The position numbers and the translations under genes were made by a program. Positions 35,953-43,363 of a stretch of 64,000 nucleotides of DNA are shown here, in pieces. The notes beneath the pieces were generated by a model. The model saw only the letters and a program-made list of their open reading frames with translations. It was not told the DNA's origin and did no database searches. This stretch comes from Nodularia sp034931045. GTDB taxonomy: Bacteria > Cyanobacteriota > Cyanobacteriia > Cyanobacteriales > Nostocaceae. Positions within the stretch are counted from its first letter, which is position 1; each line of letters starts with the position of its first letter. The stretch is taken from NCBI RefSeq assembly GCF_034931045.1, contig NZ_JAYGHH010000014.1, positions 1-64,000 on the forward strand, written 5' to 3'.

Positions 35953-38745
35953 ATGCTAAAACTTTTGTTGGGCGACCCCAACGCTCGTAAGCTTAAAAAA
36001 TACCAACCTTATATTAGTGAAATTAATCTCTTAGAGGAAGACATTGCCGCCCTTTCCGATGAGGAGTTAAAAGGTAAAACCGGAGAATTTAAAGAGCGAC
36101 TTGCCAAAGGCGAAACGCTCGATGATATTCTGCCGGAAGCCTTTGCAGTGGTCAGAGAAGCCGGACGACGAGTCTTGGGGTTGCGGCATTTTGATGTCCA
36201 GCTATTAGGCGGTGTGATCCTGCACTCTGGGCAAATTGCCGAAATGAAAACCGGGGAAGGTAAAACTCTGGTTGCTACTTTACCGAGTTATTTAAATGCT
36301 CTAACTGGTAAAGGTGTACACGTCATTACAGTTAACGATTACCTGGCTCGTCGGGATGCTGAATGGATGGGACAGGTGCATCGGTTTATGGGTTTGAGTG
36401 TGGGGCTGATTCAGTCGAGCATGATTCCCAGTGAACGCCAAAAAAACTATGAGTGTGATATCACTTATGTCACTAACAGTGAGGTAGGTTTTGACTACCT
36501 GCGGGATAATATGGCTACATCAATGGCTGATGTGGTACAACGCCCCTTTAATTATTGTGTGATTGACGAGGTAGACTCAATTTTAGTGGATGAGGCGCGG
36601 ACACCACTAATTATTTCTGGGCAGGTAGAAAGACCTACAGAAAAATATTTACAAGCTGCTGAAATTGCTTCCAGACTGCAAGTAGATGAGCATTACGAGG
36701 TCGATGAAAAAGCCCGCAATGTGCTGTTAACTGATGAAGGCTTCGCGGAATCAGAAAATCTTTTGGGAGTTACAGATTTATTTGACCCGGAAGATCCTTG
36801 GGCGCATTTCATGTTCAATGCTATTAAAGCTAAGGAACTTTTCCTCAAGGACAAACACTATATTGTTGGTAACAAGGAAGTAGTAATTGTTGATGAATTT
36901 ACGGGGCGGGTGTTACCTGGAAGGCGTTGGAGTGATGGTCTGCACCAAGCCATTGAAGCTAAAGAACACGTAGAGATTCAACCGGAAACTCAAACTTTGG
37001 CGACAATTACCTATCAAAATTTGTTCTTGCTTTATCCCAAGTTAGGTGGAATGACGGGAACTGCAAAAACTGAAGAGCCAGAATTTGAAAAAATCTACAA
37101 ATTAGAAGTGGCAGTAATTCCCACTAATAGAATTAGAAAACGGCAAGATTGGCCGGATATGGTGTTTAAAACTGAGCCGGGTAAATGGCGGGCGATCGCA
37201 GGGGAATGTGCCGAAATGCACCAACTCGGCAGACCTGTGCTGGTAGGAACCACCAGTGTGGAAAAATCAGAATATCTCAGTCAGCTGCTGAAGCAGATGG
37301 AGATTCCCCACGAACTGCTCAACGCTCGACCCGAAAACGTGGAACGGGAAGCGGAAATTGTCGCCCAAGCCGGACGCAGAGGGGCTGTAACTATTGCCAC
37401 AAACATGGCTGGTAGAGGTACAGACATCATTTTGGGTGGTAACTCCGAATACATGGCACGTTTAAAGCTGCGGGAATACTTTATGCCGCGAATTGTGATG
37501 CCAGAAGATGAGGATGTCTTTGGTGTGCAAAGAGCTGCTGGTTTACCTACAGGACACGGAGGTGGTCAAGGTTTTGTTCCTGGGAAGAAAGTCAAAACTT
37601 GGCGAGCTTCACCAGAAATTTTCCCCACTGAACTGACAAAAGAAACTGAACAGTTATTAAAAGATGCTGTGGAAGTGGCTGTGCGGGAATATGGCGATCG
37701 CAGTTTACCGGAACTGGAAGCTGAAGATAAGGTCGCTGTAGCAGCAGAAAAAGCTCCCATTAACGACCCTGTGATTCTGAGGTTGCGGGAAGCTTACAAC
37801 CGTGTGAAGGAAGAATACGAACAATTCACCGAATCAGAACACAATGAAGTGATTGAATTAGGTGGTTTACACGTAATTGGTACAGAACGCCACGAATCAC
37901 GGCGAATTGATAACCAATTGCGGGGACGGGCGGGACGACAAGGAGACCCTGGTTCAACACGATTCTTCCTCAGTTTAGAGGATAACTTACTGCGGATCTT
38001 TGGAGGCGATCGCGTCGCTGGATTAATGAATGCTTTCCAAGTAGAGGAAGATATGCCCATTGAATCCGGGATGCTGACTCGCAGTTTGGAAGGCGCACAG
38101 AAAAAAGTTGAAACCTATTACTATGACATCCGTAAACAGGTGTTTGAGTACGACGAGGTAATGAATAACCAACGTCGCGCCATCTATGCTGAACGTCGTC
38201 GAGTTCTAGAAGGTCAAGACTTGAAAGAACAGGTAATCAAGTACGCTGAAAAAACGATGGATGAAATCGTTGATTTCTACATCAACCCAGACTTGCCCTC
38301 AGAAGAGTGGGAGTTACAAAAGTTGGTGGAGAAAGTGAAGGAATTTGTCTATCTGTTAGCGGACATGGAACCCAGTCAGTTAGAGGATATGGGCGTGAGC
38401 GAGATTAAGGCATTCCTCCACGAACAAGTGCGAATTGCCTATGACCTCAAAGAAGCGCAAATTGACCAAATTCAACCGGGACTAATGCGACAAGCTGAAA
38501 GGTTCTTTATTTTGCAGCGCATTGATACTTTGTGGCGGGAACACTTGCAACAAATGGATGCTTTGCGCGAATCTGTAGGTTTGCGTGGTTATGGGCAGAA
38601 AGACCCGTTAATTGAGTACAAGAGCGAGGGTTATGAACTGTTCTTGGATATGATGGTCAATATCCGCCGTGATGTGGTTTACTCGTTGTTTATGTTCCAG
38701 CCTCAGCCCCAACCTGTAGCGCAGCCATCTTCTGAGATGGTTTAA
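35953..38745 (+). CDS. secA: Preprotein translocase ATPase SecA
   Basis: Motor of the Sec translocon in plasma and thylakoid membranes. The 930-residue protein has the first nucleotide-binding fold (AEMKTGEGKTLVATLPSYLN, VIDEVDSILVDEARTPLIISG), the preprotein cross-linking domain, the second fold (TNMAGRGTDIILGGN) and RGRAGRQGDPGSTRFFLSLED, then the helical wing and scaffold domains. As in other cyanobacteria and plastids it carries an insertion of about 90 residues near 520-620. The C-terminus ends in a Gln/Pro-rich tail without the zinc-binding SecB site. It is followed by a strong terminator. Confidence 0.97.
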   Translation: MLKLLLGDPNARKLKKYQPYISEINLLEEDIAALSDEELKGKTGEFKERLAKGETLDDILPEAFAVVREAGRRVLGLRHFDVQLLGGVILHSGQIAEMKTGEGKTLVATLPSYLNALTGKGVHVITVNDYLARRDAEWMGQVHRFMGLSVGLIQSSMIPSERQKNYECDITYVTNSEVGFDYLRDNMATSMADVVQRPFNYCVIDEVDSILVDEARTPLIISGQVERPTEKYLQAAEIASRLQVDEHYEVDEKARNVLLTDEGFAESENLLGVTDLFDPEDPWAHFMFNAIKAKELFLKDKHYIVGNKEVVIVDEFTGRVLPGRRWSDGLHQAIEAKEHVEIQPETQTLATITYQNLFLLYPKLGGMTGTAKTEEPEFEKIYKLEVAVIPTNRIRKRQDWPDMVFKTEPGKWRAIAGECAEMHQLGRPVLVGTTSVEKSEYLSQLLKQMEIPHELLNARPENVEREAEIVAQAGRRGAVTIATNMAGRGTDIILGGNSEYMARLKLREYFMPRIVMPEDEDVFGVQRAAGLPTGHGGGQGFVPGKKVKTWRASPEIFPTELTKETEQLLKDAVEVAVREYGDRSLPELEAEDKVAVAAEKAPINDPVILRLREAYNRVKEEYEQFTESEHNEVIELGGLHVIGTERHESRRIDNQLRGRAGRQGDPGSTRFFLSLEDNLLRIFGGDRVAGLMNAFQVEEDMPIESGMLTRSLEGAQKKVETYYYDIRKQVFEYDEVMNNQRRAIYAERRRVLEGQDLKEQVIKYAEKTMDEIVDFYINPDLPSEEWELQKLVEKVKEFVYLLADMEPSQLEDMGVSEIKAFLHEQVRIAYDLKEAQIDQIQPGLMRQAERFFILQRIDTLWREHLQQMDALRESVGLRGYGQKDPLIEYKSEGYELFLDMMVNIRRDVVYSLFMFQPQPQPVAQPSSEMV

Positions 38746-38764
38746 AGAAGGTTTTTCACGCACC

Positions 38765-38800
38765 AGACGCAGAGAGTTTTTTCTGCGTCTTTGTTTTTTG
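38765..38800 (+). terminator. Intrinsic terminator of secA
   Basis: Perfect 9-bp stem AGACGCAGA/TCTGCGTCT (38765-38773 and 38782-38790) with an 8-nt loop, followed by TTGTTTTTTG. It lies 20 bases after the secA stop, between convergent genes. The stem sequence is shared with the GCGTCTCTGCG repeat family. Confidence 0.87.
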
Positions 38801-38813
38801 GAGTTGAGATTAA

Positions 38814-39143
38814 TTATTCCGCAAACATTTCAGCTAGGACATCAAGAACTGTTTTTTGTGCTTCTACACTAATTTGACCAAGCAATTTGACTAATCGAGT
38901 TTTATCTACTGTGCGAATTTGGTCAAGTACAATTTGTCCATTTTTTCCTTGAAATTGACAAGTTACCCTTGTTGGATATATTTGTCCTTTTGTGGTCATT
39001 GGTGCAACAATAACACTGGCAATATGGTGATTAATCTCGTTTGGTGAAATTACTAAACAGGGGCGTGTTTTTTGAATTTCACTCCCAATGTTAGGATCAA
39101 GGTTAACTAGAAAAACATCAAAGCGATTGACTACCATTCCCAT
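38814..39143 (-). CDS. mazF: MazF/PemK-family mRNA interferase toxin
   Basis: Toxin of a type II toxin-antitoxin pair. The 109-residue protein begins VNRFDVFLVNLDPNIGSEIQKTRPCLVISPNE, the hallmark PemK/MazF strand with the catalytic Arg in KTRPCLV, and continues VIVAPMTT (the catalytic Thr/Ser region) and GQIVLDQIRTVDKTRLVK. The start overlaps the end of the antitoxin gene, at ATG 39143 or ATG 39137, so the two are translationally coupled. The antitoxin precedes the toxin, as in other mazEF pairs. Confidence 0.92.
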   Translation of the reverse strand: MGMVVNRFDVFLVNLDPNIGSEIQKTRPCLVISPNEINHHIASVIVAPMTTKGQIYPTRVTCQFQGKNGQIVLDQIRTVDKTRLVKLLGQISVEAQKTVLDVLAEMFAE

Positions 39144-39391
39144 TCAAGCTGATCCCATTCTGTTGTATTTAGATCATCTAATACGATATCATCTTGTTTT
39201 TCTGCCATTGCTGCAAATGCTTTGTCCCAATTCGCCCTTGCTTGTTCAACTGGGCGAATAATCAGATGATTTCCATGCACTTCAATTTTTACTTCTGAGT
39301 TAATACCGCTTTGTTCTAATAGGGTTTTCGGTATACGAAGTCCTTGGGAATTACCGATTTTTACTATTCGGGTTTTAATGGATTTACCCAT
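39131..39391 (-). CDS. mazE: MazE/AbrB-family antitoxin
   Basis: An 86-residue antitoxin with an N-terminal AbrB/SpoVT swapped-hairpin DNA-binding domain (TRIVKIGNSQGLRIPKTLLEQSG...HGNHLIIRPV) and an acidic C-terminal tail (KQDDIVLDDLNTTEWDQLEWEW) that would wrap around the MazF dimer. The product should repress the operon promoter upstream of 39391. Confidence 0.92.
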   Translation of the reverse strand: MGKSIKTRIVKIGNSQGLRIPKTLLEQSGINSEVKIEVHGNHLIIRPVEQARANWDKAFAAMAEKQDDIVLDDLNTTEWDQLEWEW

Positions 39392-39433
39392 TTTATTTTA
39401 TAGAGAATAGGCTAGTATCTACATTGTAATTAC

Positions 39434-39673
39434 ATGAATAAAAATAGTCAAGTCGAAAGCTGGAAGTAACGGTGCAAACTTCTGTCACTTACTGAAACAT
39501 TAGGAATTGGAGCAGCACTGGCTTTAATTAGTTATGTTCATGATTTGACTCAGGCAGATTGGAATATTATTCCTCCACATAATCCCAAACAGCAAAAAGA
39601 TTTGGATTTTTGTATAGCTTCAGATGGTGAACAATGTATTGAAGTTGAAGCTAAAGGTTCCTATGTAGATTAG
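39434..39673 (+). pseudogene. Remnant of a PD-(D/E)XK-like gene with an in-frame stop
   Basis: From ATG 39434 the frame reads eleven codons, hits TAA at 39467-39469, then continues open for 67 codons to TAG at 39671. The readable part runs LLSLTETLGIGAALALISYV, HDLTQADWNIIP, then KDLDFCIASDGEQCIEVEAKGS. Its Asp...Glu-x-Glu-x-Lys pattern is that of a restriction-endonuclease-like core. The downstream half of such a protein is absent. It is upstream of, and divergent from, mazEF, so this was probably a larger accessory locus. Confidence 0.7.
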
Positions 39674-39727
39674 GAATCTCCTGTAATAAATTTTTTGTAT
39701 TAAGTAGAATGGCATAAATCATTCAAG

Positions 39728-39792
39728 GTTTGTAGTGAGGACTTTAGTCCTCTTTATCTCCGGCAGCCAAGGGCTGAAGCCCTTACTACAAG
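39728..39792. repeat. Double-hairpin interspersed repeat, second copy
   Basis: Inverted relative to the copy at 8702-8751: GTTTGTAGTGAGGACTTTAG, then AAGGGCTGAAGCCCTTACTA. The two palindromes GAGGACTTTAGTCCTC and AAGGGCTGAAGCCCTT are separated by a longer spacer (about 17 bases) than in the first copy. Confidence 0.85.
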
Positions 39793-39850
39793 CTCATTTG
39801 CTTGTTGACGATTATTTAAGATATTTTGATTGCTTCCCGCCAAATTGATC

Positions 39851-39908
39851 GATTTTAAGCAAACTTACCTCAGTATATGGATTTCGAGCAAACTTACCTC
39901 AGTATATT
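39851..39908. repeat. Two tandem 29-bp direct repeats
   Basis: The unit beginning GATTTTAAGCAAACTTACCT runs 39851-39879 and is repeated at 39880-39908 with three differences (second unit begins GATTTCGAGCAAACTTACCT). It is placed about 200 bases upstream of the adenylate cyclase gene and differs from the usual heptamer repeats. Recent duplication is the simplest reading. Confidence 0.85.
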
Positions 39909-40112
39909 GTAAGCGATCGCGTCGCAGTTACAGTCCAAATGCCATACCGGGTAAATTCAGCTATATCTAAATCATATTTGTGATATTTTAGACAAGCAGT
40001 TGTCTTAATGCCATTAACAGTGTCATAAAGAGAAGGTAAAGAATTCAACCTGGGTATTCTTTATGTTGAAGATACTTGCGCTCCCAACTTCCAGCATAGA
40101 CACATCACACTT

Positions 40113-41729
40113 ATGACTGAAATCACATTACGCATACAACAGGGAGATACAGAAAAAACGTTGACCGTGAATCAAGACAAATTCACGATTGGGCGTTTGC
40201 CAGAATGTGACTTGTACTTACCTTTTGGCGGAGTTTCTCGAAAACACGCCAGGCTGGTAAAAACTGTAAATGGTGTATGGACTATTGAGGATTTAGGCAG
40301 CAAAAATGGGACACACGTAAATCAAAATCCTATTAATCATATCCAAGAATTGCATCATGGTGATATAGTTCTGCTGGGAAATGCGAGTTTGAAAGTAATG
40401 TTTACTGATACTGTTACACATTCTAGAACTCAAGAATCTTTGGTAGCAAGACGGTCTCAGCCCAGAACAATTTTTCACAACGTCAAACAACTGCAACAGC
40501 AATGGATAGAAGCTGATAGCCTAGAGGGAGAAAGCATTAATAAAGATAAAACCATTGCCCGCCTCAAAGACTTAGTAGATATAGCTAAAAATCTCTGTGC
40601 AGCAGCTTCTATAGAAGAGATTTTTTCTCAAGTACAACAAGTTGTTTTTCGTTACCTAGATAGCATTGACCGCTTGGCATTATTAATTGATGTCAATAGT
40701 TGCGGTCAATTGAAGTTAGTGAATGCTGCAACTAGAGACATTGACCAACAAAAATATCTCACAGGTGGAGGTGACTGGATTAGTCGCAGTATCTGCCAAA
40801 AAGTATTTGAGGAAAAAGTTGCCATTCAAACTGCTGATACCCATGAGGATGAACGCTTTTCGGGAGAACACAGTATTTTGGTTAAAGGTATCCGTAGCGC
40901 TATGGCTGTACCTTTGTGGGATGAAAATAAAGTTGTCGGCGTTCTTTATGCTGATGCTCATCTTTCTTCTTCCCATTGGGCGACTGAAGGGGAGGAAGAA
41001 CTCAGCTTTTTTTCGGCTTTAGCAAACCTTGTGGCTTCTAGTGTGCAACGTTGGCTATTAGCAGAGAAATTAAAAACTGAAGAGGTGATTCGTCATCGAT
41101 TAGAGCGTTATCATTCGCCTGCTGTTGTCCAGCAGTTAATCTCTGTGGGTGGTTTACCTGATGGTCGTTTAGCACCCGCAGAAACTGAAATCAGCGTTAT
41201 ATTTGCAGATTTAGTGGGGTTTACGGCAATTTCAGAACGGTTAAAGCCAACTGCGATCGCGCAATTATTGAATAATTTATTTGAAGAGATGTTGCAAGAA
41301 GTGTTTACCTATGGTGGCACTTTAGATAAATACATTGGCGATTGTATTATGGCATTTTTTGGCGCACCAGAACCCCAAAAAGATCACGCTGATCGTGCCA
41401 CTGCTGCTGCTAAGGGAATGCTCGCTCGTTTGGAACGTCTGAATGCTAGTGGTTTTTGGCAAGAACCTCTACAGCTACGTATTGCCATTAATAGTGGTAA
41501 AGCCGTGGTAGGGGATGTTGGTAGTTCTCAGAGGGTGGACTATACAGCATTAGGGGCAGCGATTAATCTTGCAGCTCGCATGGAAGCAGTTTGTCCCCCC
41601 GGTAAATGTGTGATTACTGAAGCTACTTATTTTATGCTTTCACAATCGTCAGATTTTCAAGAAATGGGGCATTATCGTTTTAAAGGTATTGATAGATTAG
41701 TCAAGATTTATCAGACAAAAGCAATATAA
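40113..41729 (+). CDS. FHA-GAF class III adenylate cyclase
   Basis: A 538-residue soluble cyclase. FHA domain at about 1-100 (FTIGRLPECDLYLPFGGVSRKHARL, GSKNGTHVN) for phosphothreonine binding; GAF domain at about 155-315; cyclase homology domain at about 355-535. Catalytic residues are complete: metal-binding Asp366 (VIFADLVGF) and Asp410 (DKYIGDC), Lys406 and Thr478 as the adenine-specifying pair seen in cyanobacterial CyaB-type cyclases, and Asn485/Arg489 (INLAARM) for the transition state. A homodimer making cAMP is expected. The FHA domain hints at control by Ser/Thr kinases, which the organism has. Confidence 0.94.
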   Translation: MTEITLRIQQGDTEKTLTVNQDKFTIGRLPECDLYLPFGGVSRKHARLVKTVNGVWTIEDLGSKNGTHVNQNPINHIQELHHGDIVLLGNASLKVMFTDTVTHSRTQESLVARRSQPRTIFHNVKQLQQQWIEADSLEGESINKDKTIARLKDLVDIAKNLCAAASIEEIFSQVQQVVFRYLDSIDRLALLIDVNSCGQLKLVNAATRDIDQQKYLTGGGDWISRSICQKVFEEKVAIQTADTHEDERFSGEHSILVKGIRSAMAVPLWDENKVVGVLYADAHLSSSHWATEGEEELSFFSALANLVASSVQRWLLAEKLKTEEVIRHRLERYHSPAVVQQLISVGGLPDGRLAPAETEISVIFADLVGFTAISERLKPTAIAQLLNNLFEEMLQEVFTYGGTLDKYIGDCIMAFFGAPEPQKDHADRATAAAKGMLARLERLNASGFWQEPLQLRIAINSGKAVVGDVGSSQRVDYTALGAAINLAARMEAVCPPGKCVITEATYFMLSQSSDFQEMGHYRFKGIDRLVKIYQTKAI

Positions 41730-41731
41730 TT

Positions 41732-41802
41732 ACTAATTCGTAGTTCGTAATTCGTAATTAGGGGTATTAATTATGAATTACGAATTATGAATTACGAATT
41801 AT
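41732..41802. repeat. Inverted GAATTAC-type repeat array
   Basis: An arm of TTCGTAATTCGTAATTA is followed by GGGG and its complement TAATTATGAATTACGAATTA, forming a long near-palindrome. It begins directly after the adenylate cyclase stop and ends exactly where the readable part of the Rpn-family fragment begins. Confidence 0.8.
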
Positions 41803-42247
41803 ATGGTACTAACTACCATTGAGGAAGAACAAGCACCAGAAGCAGCAAGGTATTTATTAACCAAAACCCGTGAAGATGTACCATCGCCATCAAGTCGCGC
41901 CATAATAGAAATAATCATGACAATTATGGTNNNNNNNNNNNNNNNNNNNNNNNNNTAAATTTGAACAATTAAGCAGAAGGGAGGTTGAGTCTATGTTAGG
42001 AATAACCCTCAAGGAAACGAGAGTTTACCGAAAAATTAAAGCAGAAGGGCGAGAAGAAGGACGAGAGGAAGAGGCTGCTAACTTAATTACCCGAATGTTG
42101 ACTAAGCGATTTGGAGAACTATCGGAGGAAATGCGCTCTTCGATTGCTGGTTTATCTTTGCCTATTCTCGAAGATTTGAGCGAAGCATTTTTAGATTTTA
42201 CGAGTTTGACTGATTTACAATCCTGGTTAGAAGCGCTGGGAAGTTAA
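41803..42247 (+). pseudogene. N-terminally truncated Rpn-family (DUF4351-like) fragment, split by a gap
   Basis: From ATG 41803 the frame reads MVLTTIEEEQAPEAARYLLT and continues to a 25-N gap; after the gap it resumes KFEQLSRREVESMLGITLKE to the stop at 42247. This is the C-terminal half of cyanobacterial Rpn/PD-(D/E)XK transposase-like proteins: the ARxLLxxT helix, REExxxMLG, the charged EGREEGREEE linker and a DUF4351-type end (LITRMLTKRFGELSEEM). The N-terminal nuclease half is missing. An in-frame TGA inside the GAATTAC repeat lies just upstream, so it is a fragment. The nominal gap length breaks the frame but is only a placeholder. Confidence 0.75.
41931..41955. other. Assembly gap (25 N) inside the Rpn-family fragment
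   Basis: Placeholder gap. The frames on its two sides are compatible if the true missing length is a multiple of three, and comparison with the family suggests very little is missing. Confidence 0.95.
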
Positions 42248-42330
42248 ATCAATTATCAGTTATCAGTTATCAAGAAAACCGCAAAAACTAAGCAGCGCAA
42301 TATTTTTGGTTGACAAAACTAGCGTTAAAT

Positions 42331-42377
42331 TCTCCCCTCTCTTTGATAAGGAGAGGGGTTGGGGTGAGGTTCTTTAC
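42331..42377. repeat. TCTCCCCTCTC...GGTTGGGGTGAGG repeat
   Basis: Starts TTCTCCCCTCTCTTTGATAA and continues AAGGAGAGGGGTTGGGGTGA. The inner palindrome is CCCCTCTC...GAGAGGGG. Same family as 17881-17952 (opposite orientation) and 61151-61194 (same orientation). A short CAGTTATCAGTTATC repeat lies just before it. Confidence 0.8.
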
Positions 42378-42460
42378 TTGATTAAAGAAGTACGCCTAAT
42401 AATTTGCATTAAATACTATAATAAACACGGAATTAATTAAATTTACTGACTATAAATAAT

Positions 42461-43024
42461 ATGCGCGATCGCAGACAATTATTGAAATGGGTGGGTTTAG
42501 GAACTGCAATTTTAATAATACCAGTCGTGGGGACAGCGATTTGGAAATGGGTTCAGGCTACTGACCCTGTACCAAGGGAACTAAATCTCAACTCTGAAAT
42601 AGGCATAGACTACACCAGACTAAGCAACTTACTAGCAGTAAGAAACTGGGAAGAAGCAGATCAGGAAACTTATCAGGTAATGAACAAGGCTCTAAATAGT
42701 AATTGGAGCATTCCAGCATTCTTAAACTTTCCCTGCACAGACTTACATACAATTGAGCAATTATGGGTAAAACACAGTAATGGACACTTTGGGTTCAGCG
42801 TCCAGAAGAAAATTTACGAAAGCGTTGGCGGTCAATCTGGGAGCGCATTTATACCCTTAGAAGTCTATGAAGAGTTAGGCGATCGCGTAGGATGGAGAGT
42901 GAATAGTAGTTGGATAGATACGTTTACTTTTGATACCTCAGCCCCGATAGGACACCTCCCGTCTAGATATGGGAAAAATCTTTTAGAGCGTCTCTTCTCT
43001 CGCATCGAGACTTGTAAACTGTAA
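42461..43024 (+). CDS. Membrane-anchored GUN4-domain protein
   Basis: A 187-residue protein. A basic start (MRDRRQLLKW) and one membrane helix (VGLGTAILIIPVVGTAIWKW) lead into a GUN4 fold from about residue 50: DYTRLSNLLAVRNWEEADQETYQVM, FPCTDLHTIEQLWVKHSNGHFGFSVQKKIYE and GWRVNSSW. GUN4 itself binds porphyrins and stimulates Mg-chelatase. Nostocales carry several GUN4-domain paralogues, often fused to kinases or membrane anchors, whose roles are unclear. Porphyrin binding is an inference here. No tetrapyrrole genes are adjacent. Confidence 0.88.
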   Translation: MRDRRQLLKWVGLGTAILIIPVVGTAIWKWVQATDPVPRELNLNSEIGIDYTRLSNLLAVRNWEEADQETYQVMNKALNSNWSIPAFLNFPCTDLHTIEQLWVKHSNGHFGFSVQKKIYESVGGQSGSAFIPLEVYEELGDRVGWRVNSSWIDTFTFDTSAPIGHLPSRYGKNLLERLFSRIETCKL

Positions 43025-43363
43025 AATTTAATGCTTTCAGATATTTATAAATATTTATGACAAACTCCTACACCTTATTATAATCAATACATAGGGCTGG
43101 CTGAAGAAATCTAAAAACATTACAGGTAAAGGATTTTAGCCTGTTTGAAATTGAAAAAGTGCAAGCTTTTATGAAGTGGGAACTCGAAAACCTTGCATTT
43201 AAGTTTGATTCAAAGGAAAAATTTTCCCTACTAAACTCTTGAAACTGTTCCCTGTTCCCTGTTCCCTGTTCCCTAATCTCCACAGATAACTTATTCAGCA
43301 AACCCTACATAATTTACATTTTTGAGACGCAATAAATCGCCGTCTCTACAAGATGCTTTAAAA
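43025..43363. other. Intergenic region with CTGTTCC repeats
   Basis: Convergent spacer after the GUN4-domain gene. It holds four CTGTTCC heptamers (43245-43272) and a GAGACG/CGTCTC inverted pair (43324-43346) without a T-run. A 77-codon frame on the minus strand runs through the heptamers and is not accepted. Confidence 0.55.
43245..43275. repeat. Heptamer tandem repeat (CTGTTCC)4
   Basis: Four perfect CTGTTCC units followed by CCT, typical of short tandem repeats in Nostocales. Confidence 0.9.

Larger units (their letters stand above)
39392..40112. other. 721-bp region with gene debris and repeats
   Basis: Holds a decayed nuclease-like gene (39434-39673), a double-hairpin repeat (39728-39792) and two 29-bp direct repeats (39851-39908), each listed separately. 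On the minus strand from about 40050 to 39905 a short open stretch (LYDTVNGIKTTACL...RYGIWTVTATRS) reads like protein but lacks a start and is closed by stops, so it may be further debris. Confidence 0.6.

Noticed and set aside
43068..43301. 77-codon minus-strand frame
   Set aside because: It reads through the CTGTTCC repeat array (EQGTGNREQ translation), a common false ORF in Nostocales.
43324..43346. GAGACG/CGTCTC inverted pair as a glf terminator
   Set aside because: On the transcribed strand it is followed by A rather than T residues. It looks like a common GAGACG repeat, not a terminator.
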